Shown here: positions 7,444-15,356 of the stretch, one piece after another
Layout: every line of letters starts with the position of its first letter
How positions within the stretch are numbered: the stretch's first letter is position 1
Source: MA-ANB-1 sp040878225
GTDB taxonomy: Bacteria > Actinomycetota > Acidimicrobiia > Spongiisociales > ZC4RG35
DNA length: 31,821 nucleotides
Reading direction: 5' to 3'
Assembly (NCBI GenBank): GCA_040878225.1
Contig: JBBDMR010000038.1
Coordinates: forward strand, 1-31,821
Notes under the pieces: model-generated
What the model was told of the DNA's origin: nothing
Database searches by the model: none
The model's input: only the letters and a program-made list of their open reading frames with translations
Program-made: the position numbers and the translations under genes

Positions 7444-8798
7444 TCAAACCCTGGAACGGAGGTCTTCTTGGCACTGAGGAGGATCAGTGTTCCGATGACG
7501 CCGGCGACCAGCGAGCCAGTAAAGATCCCGAGCTTTGACTGGCCTACAAAGAGCGGGTCAGCGAAGGCGAGTCCCGCGACGAAGAGCGAGACGGTGAAGC
7601 CGATTCCGGCGACGGCGGACAGACCCACGATGTGCCTCCATGTGGTGCTGGGGGGCAGCCGTCCGGCACCGAGTCGCACCGCAGCTGCCGTGAAGAGGGT
7701 AATTCCAACCATCTTGCCCACTACAAGTCCCAGTGCAACACCCAGGGCCACTCTAGAGGTCGCCGCCTCGGCAATCGAGGTGCCGCGGAAGTCGACGCCC
7801 GCGTTGGCCAGGGCGAAGAGAGGGACGATGGCGTACGAGCTCCATCTGACGAGGTTGTGCTCCAGCCGGCTGAGAGGTGAGATCGACTCCTGGGCGGTCT
7901 GAATCATCAGTGTCACCTCATGGTCGCTGTGCTCCTCAGCGGTTGGTGAGTCCCGCTCGATCGGGAATTGATCGAGGATCGACCGAGCCCTGACGTCGAA
8001 CTGCGGGGGAGTGAAATATGCCCTGGCCGGCGTGAGAAAACCGAAGGCGACGCCGGCAAGCGTCGCATGAACGCCCGACTCCAGCGTGAAGTACCAGATC
8101 ACAAAGGCCATGGGAATGTAGAAGATCAGCGCCCGGATTCTCACTTTGTTGGCCAGCCAGAGGATGACGAGGCCGGCAATGGCCGCGGCAAGGTATCCGA
8201 GGTCGAGGTCGGAGGTGTAGAAGATCGCGATGACCGAGATTGCACCGATGTCGTCGGCGATGGCGAGGGTGAGAAGGAAGAGCTTGGCCCCGGAGGGGAC
8301 GCGTGATCCGAGGAGTGCTACCACCCCGACTGCGAAGGCGATGTCAGTGGCCATAGGGATGCCCCAGCCGTGGCCCGCGGCGGTTCCCGCGTTGAAGGCG
8401 GTGTAAATCAGGGCCGGCACCAGCATCCCGCCGAGACCCGCCATCACAGGCAATGCCGCCGTTTTCGGATCGCGGAGGTCACCATGGACCATCTCCCGCT
8501 TGATTTCGAGGCCCACAACGAAGAAGAAGATGGCCATGAGACCGTCGTTGATGAGGTGGAGCACGGATTCGTCGAAATGGAAGTCGCCGAAGTCGATGGT
8601 CAGGTGCGTATCGAGGATGGCGAAGTAGGTGTCCGAGTACGCCGAGTTGGCCCAGACGATTGCCACGATTGCGGCTGCGAGCAGGACGATTCCCGACGAT
8701 GCCTCCACCTCGGAGAAGCGGATGAGAGGTCGGACGAACGTCTTGGGAATCAGGCGATCCGATGTCGCCCAGGTGTGGTAGCCGGGTTGTCGATCCAT
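7440..8798 (-). CDS. nhaA: Na+/H+ antiporter NhaA
   Basis: This 452-aa membrane antiporter exchanges cytoplasmic Na+ (or Li+) for external H+ and serves pH and salt homeostasis. The ion-binding aspartates are conserved: Asp182-Asp183 in LAIADDIGAI (E. coli Asp163/164) and Asp152 in MATDIAFAVG (E. coli Asp133), with identical spacing. The N-terminal DGLMAIFFFVVGLEIKRE signature and about 11-12 hydrophobic segments are visible. Residues about 300-350 form a longer hydrophilic loop (DSPTAEEHSDHE) than in E. coli. ATG 8798 is 2 nt after the stop of the aldolase gene. A longer open frame upstream lies inside that gene and is rejected. The gene is probably cotranscribed with fba and the zinc ribbon. 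Confidence 0.94.
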   Translation of the reverse strand: MDRQPGYHTWATSDRLIPKTFVRPLIRFSEVEASSGIVLLAAAIVAIVWANSAYSDTYFAILDTHLTIDFGDFHFDESVLHLINDGLMAIFFFVVGLEIKREMVHGDLRDPKTAALPVMAGLGGMLVPALIYTAFNAGTAAGHGWGIPMATDIAFAVGVVALLGSRVPSGAKLFLLTLAIADDIGAISVIAIFYTSDLDLGYLAAAIAGLVILWLANKVRIRALIFYIPMAFVIWYFTLESGVHATLAGVAFGFLTPARAYFTPPQFDVRARSILDQFPIERDSPTAEEHSDHEVTLMIQTAQESISPLSRLEHNLVRWSSYAIVPLFALANAGVDFRGTSIAEAATSRVALGVALGLVVGKMVGITLFTAAAVRLGAGRLPPSTTWRHIVGLSAVAGIGFTVSLFVAGLAFADPLFVGQSKLGIFTGSLVAGVIGTLILLSAKKTSVPGFE

Positions 8799-8800
8799 CG

Positions 8801-9829
8801 TCAGCCGATGGCTTTGCCGTCGGAGCGCAGCTGAACACACGCCTCGACCACGCGCGCCGACATCCCGGACTCGGCTTTTCTCATATACGAGCGAGGGTCG
8901 TAGGCCTTTTTGTCGCCGACTTCCCCGTCGATCTTCAGCACCCCGTTGTAGTTCGTGAACATGTGCTCGACGATGGGCCTCGTGTAGGCGTATTGGCAAT
9001 CGGTGTCGACATTCATCTTGACCACTCCGTAGCCGAGGGTCTCGTGGATCTCCTCGAGGCTGGAGCCGCTGCCGCCGTGGAACACCAGATAGTGGCGGGA
9101 GTCGGGGCCAAATCTCTCCTCGACCGCCTTCTGCCCATCACGCAGGATGGTGGGGTCGAGCTGAACTGCGCCGGGTTTGTACGACCCGTGGACATTGCCG
9201 AACACTGCGGCCAGCAGGTAGGTCCCCTTATCGAAGGTGCCGAGCACTTCGGAGACCCTGACCATGTCCTCCGGTGATGTGTACATCTTCGACCGGTCGA
9301 TGTCGGTGTTGTCGGTTGCATCCTCAACCCCGCCCACGATCCCGATCTCGAGTTCGAGGATGATGTCAAGTGCGGCACACTGCTCCAGCAGATCAGCTGC
9401 AAGAGCGAGGTTCTCCTCCATCGGGAGCGAAGAAGCGTCAAGCATGTGGCTCTGGAACATAGGAGCACCGTGATTCGCCAGGGTGTTCCTGCTCACTTCG
9501 AGGAGCGGGCGGATGAAACCGTCGACTCTGTCCGCAGTGCAATGGTCGGTGTGGAGGGCGATGTTGACCGGGTACTGGTCGGCGACGGCATGGGCGAACT
9601 CGGCGAGAGCGACCGCACCGACTTTCATCGACTTGTTCGATTGGCCCGAGGCGAATTCGGCCCCGCCATAGGAGACCTGGACGATGCCGTCGGAGCTTGC
9701 CTCAGAGAAGCCTTCGAAGGCGGCGAGAATCGTCGACGACGACGTCACGTTGATCGCGGGCAGGGCCCACCCGTCGCGGCGCGCCGAGTCCAGCATTTCT
9801 AGGTACTTGTCTGGTGTTGCGATAGGCAC
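8801..9829 (-). CDS. fba: Class II fructose-bisphosphate aldolase
   Basis: This 342-aa zinc enzyme reversibly cleaves fructose 1,6-bisphosphate to dihydroxyacetone phosphate and glyceraldehyde 3-phosphate in glycolysis and gluconeogenesis. Asp95/His96 in ALHTDHCTAD are the catalytic Asp and a zinc ligand. His214 (GNVHGSYKPG) and His251 (FHGGSGSS) complete the metal site, and ELEIGIVGGVED and MNVDTD are also conserved. The length and the insertion pattern fit the long class IIA form found in actinobacteria. The GTG start at 9829 has a TAGTAT box 8 nt upstream and no Shine-Dalgarno sequence. It is the first gene of an apparent operon with nhaA and the zinc-ribbon gene. Confidence 0.95.
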   Translation of the reverse strand: MPIATPDKYLEMLDSARRDGWALPAINVTSSSTILAAFEGFSEASSDGIVQVSYGGAEFASGQSNKSMKVGAVALAEFAHAVADQYPVNIALHTDHCTADRVDGFIRPLLEVSRNTLANHGAPMFQSHMLDASSLPMEENLALAADLLEQCAALDIILELEIGIVGGVEDATDNTDIDRSKMYTSPEDMVRVSEVLGTFDKGTYLLAAVFGNVHGSYKPGAVQLDPTILRDGQKAVEERFGPDSRHYLVFHGGSGSSLEEIHETLGYGVVKMNVDTDCQYAYTRPIVEHMFTNYNGVLKIDGEVGDKKAYDPRSYMRKAESGMSARVVEACVQLRSDGKAIG

Positions 9830-9837
9830 GGAATGTG

Positions 9838-9843
9838 ATACTA
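9838..9843 (-). promoter_or_regulatory. Putative -10 box for fba
   Basis: On the minus strand the hexamer reads TAGTAT, 8 nt before GTG 9829. No clear -35 is seen. It is consistent with a leaderless or nearly leaderless mRNA. Confidence 0.5.
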
Positions 9844-9933
9844 AAACGTCCGAGGGGGAACGATGCCGGTCAGGCCGAATTTGAGCTTTTCCGACTGGCT
9901 GTCGGTTCCGGAGAGGGATACTTTCAATAGAGG

Positions 9934-10326
9934 ATGCAGTCGACCTCCCAGCCGACCAAAAAGCCGCGCAGCAGTCTGCTTCGAGGCGTGTATCTCGTGC
10001 TCGGGCTGATATGCGTCCTGTTCGCGGCGCTCAGCTTTCTCCCCGGCATCCCCACCATCGACTTCGTGGTCCTCGCCGCGTTCTTCTTCGCCCGATCCTC
10101 GGACCGACTCCACGACTGGCTGGTCAACCACCGCTACTTCGGCAGGATGATCGGCGCATATCAGGGCGGGCTGACCATGAGAATGAAGTGGTGGGCAGCA
10201 ACCGCGATCACCCTGTCCCTCGGGATCTCAGCCTTCGTCCTCATCGAGAACACAGTGGTCCGTATAATCCTCGCCGCCGTCTGGGTCTACGCGATCTGGT
10301 TCGTATCCAGCCGCCCGACCAAATAG
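9934..10326 (+). CDS. DUF454 (YbaN-type) small membrane protein
   Basis: This 130-aa protein has three or four hydrophobic helices: residues 16-38, 41-52, about 85-103 and 106-122. Family hallmarks are LSFLPGIPTIDFVVLAAFFF, then ARSSDRLHDWLVNHRYFG, with the conserved Ser-Ser-Arg-hydrophobic-His-Trp-Leu core. The family is found in many bacterial inner membranes and its biochemical role is unknown. TACTTT at 9919-9924 lies 9 nt before the ATG, with a purine-rich AGAGG abutting it, so the mRNA leader is probably very short. It is divergent from fba and followed by a strong GC-rich hairpin. Confidence 0.85.
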   Translation: MQSTSQPTKKPRSSLLRGVYLVLGLICVLFAALSFLPGIPTIDFVVLAAFFFARSSDRLHDWLVNHRYFGRMIGAYQGGLTMRMKWWAATAITLSLGISAFVLIENTVVRIILAAVWVYAIWFVSSRPTK

Positions 10327-10349
10327 CAAGGGGGGGCCGACCCCCCTTG
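10327..10349 (+). terminator. GC-rich hairpin after the DUF454 gene
   Basis: A perfect 9-bp stem (CAAGGGGGG pairing with CCCCCCTTG) with a 5-nt loop starts 1 nt after the stop codon. It is not followed by a T tract, so it may be an intrinsic terminator of the T-poor actinobacterial kind or part of a dispersed repeat. A related G6/C5 hairpin follows at about 10439-10455. Confidence 0.5.
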
Positions 10350-10460
10350 TATCCCCCCGACAGGTTCGTCGGCGTCGGGTTCGGGCTGGGATACATGCTG
10401 TAGTGCGCGGCGGGTTGGTGATTCGGACTGTGTTATTGCAAGGGGGGCGACCCCCAACTG

Positions 10461-10480
10461 TCCTCCCGCTTGCGGGAGGA
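10461..10480 (+). terminator. Perfect 9-bp palindromic hairpin
   Basis: TCCTCCCGC pairs with GCGGGAGGA across a 2-nt TT loop. No T tract follows. It could terminate transcription or belong to a dispersed palindromic repeat. Confidence 0.4.
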
Positions 10481-10570
10481 AGGTCCCTGCGCCCGACGAA
10501 GGAGGGCGGAGGTAGGAGGGAGAGGTCCTCTCGAGCTGGGAGCTTGAGCAGCGTTGGCGGGAACGGGGGA

Positions 10571-10624
10571 GTTGCAAGCGGAGGGAGAGTTGCATGCGGA
10601 GGGAGAGTTGCATGCGGAGGGAGA
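10571..10624 (+). repeat. Tandem repeat, three 18-bp units
   Basis: Three consecutive 18-bp units follow the pattern GTTGCATGCGGAGGGAGA. Units 2 and 3 (10589-10606 and 10607-10624) are identical, and unit 1 differs at one base. Each unit contains GGAGG and, in units 2 and 3, the palindrome GCATGC. The array ends about 45 bp before the nucS start. Confidence 0.9.
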
Positions 10625-10669
10625 GAGGCGCGTTGCGGTCGGTCGACAAGAACCTGTTAGAAACTTGGG

Positions 10670-11338
10670 ATGCGTCTTGTCATCGCCAGGTGCACGGTTG
10701 ACTACTCGGGTCGGCTGACCGCGCATCTCCCGGAAGCGGTACGGCTGATCATGGTCAAGGCCGACGGGACTCTCGCTATCCACTCCGATGGCAACGCCTC
10801 CAAACCGCTCAACTGGATGGTCGCACCGAACATGCTGGTCACTGCAGCAGACCGCTGGGTGGTGACCAACAGAAAGGGCGAGGAGCTGGTGATCTCGATC
10901 GCCGAGGTTTTCCAGGACGTGGTCCACGATCTCGGGGATGATCCCGGACTGGTCAAAGACGGAGTCGAGGAGCACCTTCAGGTGCTGCTGGCGGGCAAGC
11001 CGTGGGTCCTCGAAGACGGGCTCACCCTGATCCGGCGCGAATACTCGACGGATATCGGCCCGGTCGACCTCCTGTGTGCATCGCGTGATGGCGAAACCGT
11101 GGCGGTCGAGATCAAGCGCCGCGGTGACATCGACGGGGTCGAACAATTGTCCCGCTACCTCGAGAGGCTCAACGGCGATCCCCGGCTGAGCCCCGTGCGA
11201 GGCATCCTCGCCGCCCAGTTGATAACGCCCCAGGCCAGGGTCCTCGCCGACTCGCGCCGGATCGATGCCGTCGAGGTCGACTATGACGGTCTCCGCGATA
11301 TCGAGGACACCGAGATGCGCCTCTTCGACATACGCTGA
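10670..11338 (+). CDS. nucS: Mismatch-specific endonuclease NucS
   Basis: This 222-aa protein is the actinobacterial/archaeal endonuclease that cuts both strands at mismatches and replaces MutS/MutL repair. The N-terminal beta domain (1-105) binds DNA. The C-terminal RecB-like nuclease (about 115-215) has Glu124 (RREYSTDIG), Asp133, Glu147 and Lys149 (VAVEIKRRGDIDG), then the motif QLSRY (159-163). The C-terminal MRLFDIR resembles the short hydrophobic tail through which NucS binds the beta clamp. ATG 10670 gives the conserved N-terminus RLVIARCTVDYSGRL. The stop overlaps the next start as TGATG, so it is coupled with trmL. Confidence 0.95.
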   Translation: MRLVIARCTVDYSGRLTAHLPEAVRLIMVKADGTLAIHSDGNASKPLNWMVAPNMLVTAADRWVVTNRKGEELVISIAEVFQDVVHDLGDDPGLVKDGVEEHLQVLLAGKPWVLEDGLTLIRREYSTDIGPVDLLCASRDGETVAVEIKRRGDIDGVEQLSRYLERLNGDPRLSPVRGILAAQLITPQARVLADSRRIDAVEVDYDGLRDIEDTEMRLFDIR

Positions 11339-11877
11339 TGTTCTCGATTGTCTTCTACGAGCCCGAGATCCCTCCCAACACCGGGAATGCGATGCGACTC
11401 GCTGCTGTCACCGGATGTCGCCTCCATCTCATCGAACCGCTGGGATACGAACTCGACGATGCCCGACTCCGTCGGGCGGGAATGGACTACCGGGATCGGG
11501 CCGTGGTCAAAGTCCACCCCGATCTGGACGAATGGAGGACAGCCGAATCTCCCGAGCGGGTGTTTGCCTTCACCGTCGATGGGAGATTGCTTCATTCCGA
11601 GGTGGAGTACCGGGCCGGAGATAGTTTCCTCTTCGGGCCTGAGTCGGTTGGCTTGCCCGACGCGGTCCAGAACCTTCCCTGGGTGGACGACACGGTGCGG
11701 ATTCCGATGATCCCCGGAGTTCGCTCGCTCAACCTCTCCAATTCGGCGGCGATCGTCGTCTACGAAGCCTGGCGTCAGCTCGGCTTCCAAGGAGCGCAGC
11801 GACGTTCCTCCCCCGGAGACGAAGTCGAACGGGGGAGGTGGCTCGACCCTAAGCGCGAGTCGGAGGGGGAGTTCTGA
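11338..11877 (+). CDS. trmL: tRNA (cytidine/uridine(34)-2'-O)-methyltransferase
   Basis: This 179-aa SPOUT-fold enzyme 2'-O-methylates the wobble base of certain leucine tRNAs using S-adenosylmethionine. The three SPOUT motifs are clear: PPNTGNAMRLAA near the N-terminus, FGPESVGLP (about residues 101-109) and RSLNLSNSAAIVVYEAWRQLGF at the knot. The family normally ends about here, near 155 residues. The remaining C-terminal residues are charged and are encoded by a stem-loop element (CCTCCCCC ... GGGGGAGG, 11807-11838), so the tail may be a repeat-derived extension. ATG 11338 overlaps the nucS stop by one base. Confidence 0.93.
   Translation: MFSIVFYEPEIPPNTGNAMRLAAVTGCRLHLIEPLGYELDDARLRRAGMDYRDRAVVKVHPDLDEWRTAESPERVFAFTVDGRLLHSEVEYRAGDSFLFGPESVGLPDAVQNLPWVDDTVRIPMIPGVRSLNLSNSAAIVVYEAWRQLGFQGAQRRSSPGDEVERGRWLDPKRESEGEF
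11807..11838 (+). repeat. Palindromic element inside the trmL 3' end
   Basis: A perfect 8-bp stem, CCTCCCCC (11807-11814) with GGGGGAGG (11831-11838), encloses a 16-nt loop. It is translated in frame as part of the trmL C-terminal extension. It looks like a dispersed palindromic unit captured by the reading frame; that origin is inference. Confidence 0.55.
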
Positions 11878-11917
11878 CTCTTCGGATGCTCTGTCGCCCG
11901 GATCCTGATCTGAAGCT

Positions 11918-13261
11918 TTAGTCGCGGACCGCGAGCATGGAGAAGGCGATTGCCTCCGCCAGGGTGGACCGTGCAACGTCGTCGAGGTCCTGACTCTCGT
12001 TGGGGGCGTGGATCGCGGAAGTCGGGTCTCCGCAGCCCGTCACCAGAATGGGGGCATCGGGAAACAGGTCCGCAAATGTGGCGATGAAGGGGATCGACCC
12101 TCCGGCACCCATATGGACCGGTTCGGTCCCGAAAGCCTCACGGAAGGCATCCTCCCATAGCTTCACCACCGGGTGTTCGGTGTCGAGGACAGAGGCGTCG
12201 CCGGTCTCCTCATGCAGGAACTCGATTGATGTCCCCCACGGTGCGTTGGCACTCAGGTGTGACTTCAGCTTGTCGAGGGCATCGCCGGCGTCCTGGCCCG
12301 GAGCGATCCGCATGCTCACTTTGGCTCTTGCCGATGGGACCAATTGGTTGATGGCCTCGGCGACGGAAGGGGCATCGATCGCGAGTATTGAAATACTGGT
12401 CCTGGTCCAGAGACGCGACGGTATCGATCCGGAGCCGATCTCCTCGACCCCGTCGACCGCGCCGATTATCTGGCGGGCAAGCTCGGAGGGAACATCGAGC
12501 CCGGCCGATTCGGTTGCGACCAGCCCCTCGATGGCGACGTCGCCGTTGTCGTCGTGGAGGCTCGCCAGCAGGCGGCAAAGTGCGGTGAGAGCGTCGGGAT
12601 AGACCCCGCCGTACTGGCCGGAGTGCACCGCCGACTTGAGCGTCCTCAACTCGAATGAGACCGCCGCGAGGCCGCGCAACGAGGTGAGGAGCGCCGGCAC
12701 GCCGACCGCCCAGTTCCCTCCGTCGCCGATCACGATCACGTCCGGTTTGAGAAGATGTGAATACTTCTCGAGGAGCCCTTCGAGTGAGATCGACCCGGCC
12801 TCCTCCTCTCCTTCGAAGAACACCTGAACCCCGACCGGCAGGTCGTCACCGTGGGCGGCAATGGCTCCGAGGTGCATCACGATCCCCGCCTTGTCGTCGG
12901 AAGCTCCGCGACCATAGAGGCGGCCATCTTTCTCGTAGGGATCGAAGGGGCCGGTCTCCCACTCCGTGATAGGCCCGGGCGGTTGCACGTCGTAGTGGGC
13001 GTAGAGGAGAACCGTCGGTGCACCCTCCGGACCCGGGATCTCGCCGAACACGGCGGGATTGCCGTCTTCTGGCTCGAGCAAGCGGACGTTTTCGAATCCG
13101 CCCTCCTCGAGCAAACCGACAATGTGATCTGCGGCCCGGCGCACATTCGCCCGGTCGTAACCGGGAGCGCTCACCGAGGGGATCCTGATGAGATCTTCGA
13201 GTGTCGCCCGCAGGCGCGGAAGATCGGCGTCAACTGCCTCGCGTAGGTAGTGGTAGGACAT
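11918..13261 (-). CDS. M20-family metallopeptidase (dipeptidase/ArgE-DapE type)
   Basis: This 447-aa cytoplasmic protein has the two-zinc M20 site: His89 and Asp91 in YAHYDVQPPG, Asp122 in GRGASDDKAG, the Glu cluster 152-154 in EGEEEAGS, and a C-terminal His in CGDPTSAIHAPNES. A dimerisation (lid) domain sits roughly between residues 200 and 320. Relatives hydrolyse dipeptides or acylated amino acids; the exact substrate cannot be told. ATG 13261 is chosen because TAACGT lies 7 nt upstream; 11 upstream codons in frame lack any support. It is divergent from the M50 protease gene. Confidence 0.9.
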   Translation of the reverse strand: MSYHYLREAVDADLPRLRATLEDLIRIPSVSAPGYDRANVRRAADHIVGLLEEGGFENVRLLEPEDGNPAVFGEIPGPEGAPTVLLYAHYDVQPPGPITEWETGPFDPYEKDGRLYGRGASDDKAGIVMHLGAIAAHGDDLPVGVQVFFEGEEEAGSISLEGLLEKYSHLLKPDVIVIGDGGNWAVGVPALLTSLRGLAAVSFELRTLKSAVHSGQYGGVYPDALTALCRLLASLHDDNGDVAIEGLVATESAGLDVPSELARQIIGAVDGVEEIGSGSIPSRLWTRTSISILAIDAPSVAEAINQLVPSARAKVSMRIAPGQDAGDALDKLKSHLSANAPWGTSIEFLHEETGDASVLDTEHPVVKLWEDAFREAFGTEPVHMGAGGSIPFIATFADLFPDAPILVTGCGDPTSAIHAPNESQDLDDVARSTLAEAIAFSMLAVRD

Positions 13262-13268
13262 GAATCCC

Positions 13269-13274
13269 ACGTTA
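13269..13274 (-). promoter_or_regulatory. Putative -10 box for the M20 peptidase gene
   Basis: On the minus strand it reads TAACGT, 7 nt before ATG 13261. No Shine-Dalgarno site is present, so a leaderless mRNA is inferred. Confidence 0.45.
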
Positions 13275-13326
13275 ACCAATGTGCGTCTGCACACATCTGT
13301 CGGAGTTGAGGCATCATGGTGGCCTC

Positions 13327-14058
13327 GTGAGATTCAAAATTCTGGGTATCCCGGTCGAGGTCAAGCCGTCCTTCTTGTTGATTGCGGCGTTCCTTGGTTT
13401 CTCGCTGAACCGGGTCGACCTGATCCTTGCCTGGGTCGGCGTGATCTTCGTCTCGATCCTCGTTCACGAGCTGGGTCATGCCCTCACAGCACGCCACTAC
13501 GGGTCGGAGGTGGCAATCGAATTGAACGGGATAGGGGGCCTCACCACCTGGACGGTCCCGGAAGAGGGCCTGACTCCCGGCCGGCGCGCCCTCATCGCTG
13601 CCGCGGGCTCAGCCACCGGTCTGCTCTTCGGCGGGTTGGTTTGGATCGTTGCCGCCCCCTTCGGCCCGTATACCGGCATTGCCGGGTTCATACTGAGCAA
13701 CCTGGTCCGGGTGAATGTGTTCTGGGGACTGCTCAACTGGCTGCCCATCCGGCCCCTCGACGGAGGGCACCTCTTTACCTCTCTCTTGGAGAGAATCGCC
13801 CCGAAGCGGGGCGAGACCATCGCCAATGTCGTCTTCTTTGTCACAGCTGCGGCCGGTGTGGTCCTCGCCATCTACTACCAGTTGATCTTTGCAGCGATCC
13901 TCACCGGTTGGCTGCTCTGGGGAGAGGTGTCGCGCCTGATCGGCCCGAGCCGCTCCACCACAGGCGTGCCGGTCTTAGATTTCGACGCGCCTGCGGAGAA
14001 TCTGGCGGGCGAGGGCGAATCTGACGCCACGGAGCCCGAACCACCCGCCGGGCATTAG
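13327..14058 (+). CDS. Site-2 protease family (M50) membrane metalloprotease
   Basis: This 243-aa integral membrane protease has the zinc motif HELGH at residues 47-51 (His47, Glu48, His51) in the second hydrophobic segment. The third ligand lies in NWLPIRPLDGGH. Four to six membrane segments are visible (about 16-27, 32-50, 92-117, 121-142, 163-200). There is no PDZ or CBS domain, so it is the minimal rhomboid-sized form. The C-terminal 30 residues are acidic and cytoplasmic or exposed. Such proteins cut membrane-embedded regulators; the target is unknown. GTG 13327 is preferred over the upstream frame from 13279, which overlaps the divergent promoter region; CATGGT lies 6 nt upstream. Confidence 0.88.
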   Translation: MRFKILGIPVEVKPSFLLIAAFLGFSLNRVDLILAWVGVIFVSILVHELGHALTARHYGSEVAIELNGIGGLTTWTVPEEGLTPGRRALIAAAGSATGLLFGGLVWIVAAPFGPYTGIAGFILSNLVRVNVFWGLLNWLPIRPLDGGHLFTSLLERIAPKRGETIANVVFFVTAAAGVVLAIYYQLIFAAILTGWLLWGEVSRLIGPSRSTTGVPVLDFDAPAENLAGEGESDATEPEPPAGH

Positions 14059-14061
14059 CCT
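14056..14061 (+). promoter_or_regulatory. Putative -10 box for the acyl-CoA dehydrogenase gene
   Basis: TAGCCT lies 7 nt before ATG 14069 and its first three bases are the stop codon of the M50 gene. It is identical in sequence and spacing to the box before the gene at 1806. Confidence 0.45.
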
Positions 14062-14068
14062 CACCACC

Positions 14069-15268
14069 ATGGACTTTGCCTTTAGCGACCGTGTCGAAGA
14101 CTTCCGGGAACGTTTGCTCCAATTCATGGAGTCCGACGTATTTCCCGCCGAGGCGGTCTACGCCGAACAGATGTCCGAGTCCGGCAATCCCCATTTCCAT
14201 CCTCCGATCATTGAAGAGTTGAAGGACGCCGCCCGATCTCGCGGATTGTGGAACCTGTTTCTGCCCGACGAAGAATTGGGGGCGGGACTCAGTGTCCAGG
14301 AGTACGCACCTCTCGCCGAGATCACCGGTTGGAGCCCCTCTCTGGCGCCGGAGGCCCTCAATTGCTCGGCGCCCGACACAGGCAATATGGAGATCCTTCA
14401 CATGTTCGGAACACCCGAGCAGAAGGAAGAGTGGCTGATGCCCCTCCTCGACGGTGAGATCCGATCGTGCTTTTCGATGACGGAGCCCGCCGTCGCCAGC
14501 TCCGACGCCACCAACATCGAAACGTCGATGACTCGCCAGGGCGACTCGTATGTCATCTCGGGTCGTAAGTGGTTCTCCTCGGGCGCAGCATCGGCGAGAT
14601 GCAAGGTCTCCATCGTGATGGGGGTGACCAACCCCGACGCCGACCCCCACCGCCGCCAGTCGATGATCATCGTGCCCATGGACGCACCCGGGGTGAGCAT
14701 CGTCCGGGAGCCGACCGTTTTCGGGTACCAGGACCGCGGCGGCCACCCCGAGATCGAGTTCGACGGGGTGGAAGTCCCGGTGACCAACCTGCTCGGTGAG
14801 GAAGGCGGCGGCTTCGCCATCGCCCAGGCCAGGCTCGGCCCCGGCAGGATCCATCACTGCATGCGCGCTATCGGAGCTGCAGAACGTTGCCTCGACCTCA
14901 TGGTCAAGCGATCCAAGGAGCGGATGGCATTCGGCAAGCCACTTGCTGATCAGGGGGTCGTCCAGGAGTGGATCGCCAACGCCCGGATCCGGATCGAGCA
15001 GACCCGGCTCCTCGTCCTGAAAACCGCATGGATGATCGACGAGATGGGCACGAAGGCAGCGAGGACGGAGATCGCCGCGATCAAAGTCGCCGCCCCGGAG
15101 CTGTTGACCTACGTTGCCGACCGCGGGATGCAGCTGTTCGGAGCGGCTGGGTTCACCGAAGATTTCCCGCTCGCATCCTTGTATTCGATGGGCCGCTGGC
15201 TCCAGATCGCCGACGGTCCCGACGAAGTGCACCGCAGGTCGGTGGCACGGGCCGAATTGCGGGATTGA
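14069..15268 (+). CDS. Acyl-CoA dehydrogenase (ACAD10/11-like)
   Basis: This 399-aa flavoprotein introduces a double bond into an acyl-CoA, passing electrons to electron-transfer flavoprotein. The N-terminal helical domain covers about 1-130. The beta domain contains FSMTEPAVASSDATN, which contacts flavin and substrate, and GRKWFSSGA. The C-terminal helical domain has RMAFGKPLADQGVVQEWIA (flavin-contacting Arg/Gln region) and ends in ADGPDEVHRRSVAR. The DGPDEVHR ending and FSMTEPAVASSDATN resemble the ACAD10/11 subgroup rather than short-chain dehydrogenases. Substrate length is not predictable. ATG 14069 lies 10 nt after the M50 stop, with its own apparent -10 box, so the two genes may be independently transcribed. 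Confidence 0.93.
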   Translation: MDFAFSDRVEDFRERLLQFMESDVFPAEAVYAEQMSESGNPHFHPPIIEELKDAARSRGLWNLFLPDEELGAGLSVQEYAPLAEITGWSPSLAPEALNCSAPDTGNMEILHMFGTPEQKEEWLMPLLDGEIRSCFSMTEPAVASSDATNIETSMTRQGDSYVISGRKWFSSGAASARCKVSIVMGVTNPDADPHRRQSMIIVPMDAPGVSIVREPTVFGYQDRGGHPEIEFDGVEVPVTNLLGEEGGGFAIAQARLGPGRIHHCMRAIGAAERCLDLMVKRSKERMAFGKPLADQGVVQEWIANARIRIEQTRLLVLKTAWMIDEMGTKAARTEIAAIKVAAPELLTYVADRGMQLFGAAGFTEDFPLASLYSMGRWLQIADGPDEVHRRSVARAELRD

Positions 15269-15356
15269 CGCCGTACGGACGATCCGGCCCGAACGTTTGA
15301 TCACCCCAGAAATCGGGAACGAAAGCCCTTGAGGCTGCGTTTACCTGGTTCACCTC

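Larger units (their letters stand above)
10327..10669. other. Non-coding spacer rich in hairpins and repeats
   Basis: These 343 bp between the DUF454 gene and nucS contain no convincing gene. They hold two related G-run/C-run hairpins (10327-10349 and about 10439-10455) and a 9-bp stem with a TT loop (10461-10480). A 3-copy 18-bp tandem repeat follows (10571-10624). Short open frames through the tandem repeat are low-complexity and look accidental. The base composition is strongly strand-skewed, with G-rich purine runs on the plus strand. Confidence 0.8.

Noticed and set aside
8799..8999. Longer N-terminus for NhaA
   Set aside because: The extra 67 codons lie inside fba in another frame and are Arg-rich; the conserved NhaA sequence begins soon after ATG 8798.
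10571..10624. Possible CRISPR array
   Set aside because: The units are directly adjacent with no spacers and there are no cas genes in the window.
10403..10660. Open frame running through the 18-bp tandem repeat
   Set aside because: The translation is a Gly/Arg/Ala repeat with no start context, and its length is explained by the 18-bp unit being a multiple of three.
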